Shown: positions 6,051 through 6,476 of the stretch, in pieces | Layout of the letters: every line of letters begins with the position of its first letter | Position numbering within the stretch: the first letter of the stretch is position 1 | Source of the DNA: Deltaproteobacteria bacterium | GTDB lineage: Bacteria > Myxococcota_A > Polyangia > Haliangiales > Haliangiaceae | Direction: 5' to 3' | DNA: 6,476 nt | NCBI GenBank assembly: GCA_013813945.1 | Contig: JACCQV010000870.1 | Coordinates: forward strand, 1-6,476 | Notes under the pieces: model-generated | The model's database searches: none | What the model was told of the DNA's origin: nothing | The model's input: only the letters and a program-made list of their open reading frames with translations | Program-made: the position numbers and the translations under genes

Positions 6051-6476
6051 CTACTTGCAGAGCGTCTTGCAAGCGTCGAGCACCGCCTTGGCTTGTGCGG
6101 AATCGTTGGTGCTGGTCCAGCACTTGTAACTCTTGCCGCCGATGTCGCGCCGAACCTTGACCAGGTGGCTCGTCTTGCCATCCTTCTCGGTCTCGTAGGT
6201 GACGGCGTACCCGTCCGCGAGGGTCTCGGCCTGGACGTTCTTGTAGGCCTCGATGCTGCTTGTCTTCGCGTCCTCGAGACTGTCCGGGTCCTTCGAATGC
6301 TCGACGAGGAACTGGTTCGTCGCGGCGCTTACCACCTCGTGACCGACATCGCCGAACGAGTGCTTCCCGACGGTGCCCGAGGGAACATCGATCTCGAGAC
6401 CGGTCGCCGGCAGCTTCAAGCCAGGCTTGGTACACGCGGCTGCCTTGCTATCGTCGGACTTGTCGGACTTGTCGGA
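6051..6476 (-). CDS. Probable lipid-anchored or secreted protein, C-terminal part (N-terminus beyond right edge)
   Basis: The frame is open to the right edge, giving 141 residues up to the TAG at 6051-6053. The visible part starts with SDKSDKSDDSKAAAC, a charged low-complexity stretch of the kind that follows the lipidated cysteine of bacterial lipoproteins; the signal itself is outside the window. The rest is a small alpha/beta domain: LEIDVPSG (27-34), helix-like EVVSAATNQFLVEHSK, LEDAKTSSIEAYKNVQAETL, then strands around GYAVTYETEKDG and SHLVKVRRDIGGKSYKCW, and a final helix. The order (short Pro/Gly strand, helices, two long strands, KxYxC, last helix) recalls PsbP/DcrB-like small lipoproteins, but that is only a resemblance. 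C15, C119, C136 and C140 could form disulfides, which fits export. A TTG at 6419 could be mistaken for a start, but the upstream codons are in frame and plausible, so the gene is partial. It lies 63 bases upstream of the propeller gene on the same strand. Confidence 0.75.
   Translation of the reverse strand, partial: SDKSDKSDDSKAAACTKPGLKLPATGLEIDVPSGTVGKHSFGDVGHEVVSAATNQFLVEHSKDPDSLEDAKTSSIEAYKNVQAETLADGYAVTYETEKDGKTSHLVKVRRDIGGKSYKCWTSTNDSAQAKAVLDACKTLCK
6449..6476. repeat. Nine-base tandem repeat encoding Ser-Asp-Lys units
   Basis: On the minus strand tccgacaag occurs twice in tandem, followed by a diverging third copy (tccgacgat), and it may continue beyond the right edge. It encodes the SDK linker of the partial gene. 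Copy number may vary among relatives. Confidence 0.65.

Overview
The window is about 6.5 kb of GC-rich, densely packed bacterial chromosome. High GC, many small exported proteins with lipoprotein-like N-termini, a Pro-rich von Willebrand factor A (VWA) protein, a PEGA-like lipoprotein with two C-terminal membrane segments and a peptidase of family S46 together suggest a myxobacterium or a relative (Myxococcota). That placement is inference from gene style; there is no rRNA or marker gene to test it.

Layout, left to right. The minus strand at 1-208 holds the N-terminus of a ComM/YifB-type Mg-chelatase-like AAA+ ATPase, cut by the window edge. Next, on the plus strand up to 497, is what looks like the decayed C-terminal end of a sensor histidine kinase. 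Its stop codon directly touches the stop of a minus-strand VWA-domain protein (498-1358). That gene is head-to-head with a plus-strand PEGA-like lipoprotein (1357-2034): the two best ATG codons share one CATG tetranucleotide, leaving no intergenic space. The lipoprotein gene converges, with 4 bases between stops, on a large minus-strand gene for an S46 dipeptidyl peptidase (2039-4306). Upstream on the same strand are a small secreted protein of unknown function (4352-4807), a larger exported protein that reads as a seven-module beta-propeller (4881-5987), and the C-terminal part of another probable exported or lipid-anchored protein (6051 to the right edge).

The four rightmost genes share a strand with gaps of 45 to 73 bases, so partial co-transcription is possible. 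However, the gap at 5988-6050 contains a weak terminator-like hairpin and a promoter-like element, which suggests a transcript boundary there. At least five, probably six, of the seven intact or partial genes encode exported proteins, so the window mainly describes cell-envelope or periplasmic functions. S46 enzymes release dipeptides from peptide N-termini, so a role in extracellular peptide feeding is a reasonable guess for that part.

I found no RNA genes, CRISPR array, insertion sequence or phage genes. The most unusual points are the shared CATG start, the Pro-rich insert splitting the VWA domain, and an S46 enzyme with Ser at the position that normally separates DPP7-type from DPP11-type specificity. 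I see no convincing new multi-gene system.
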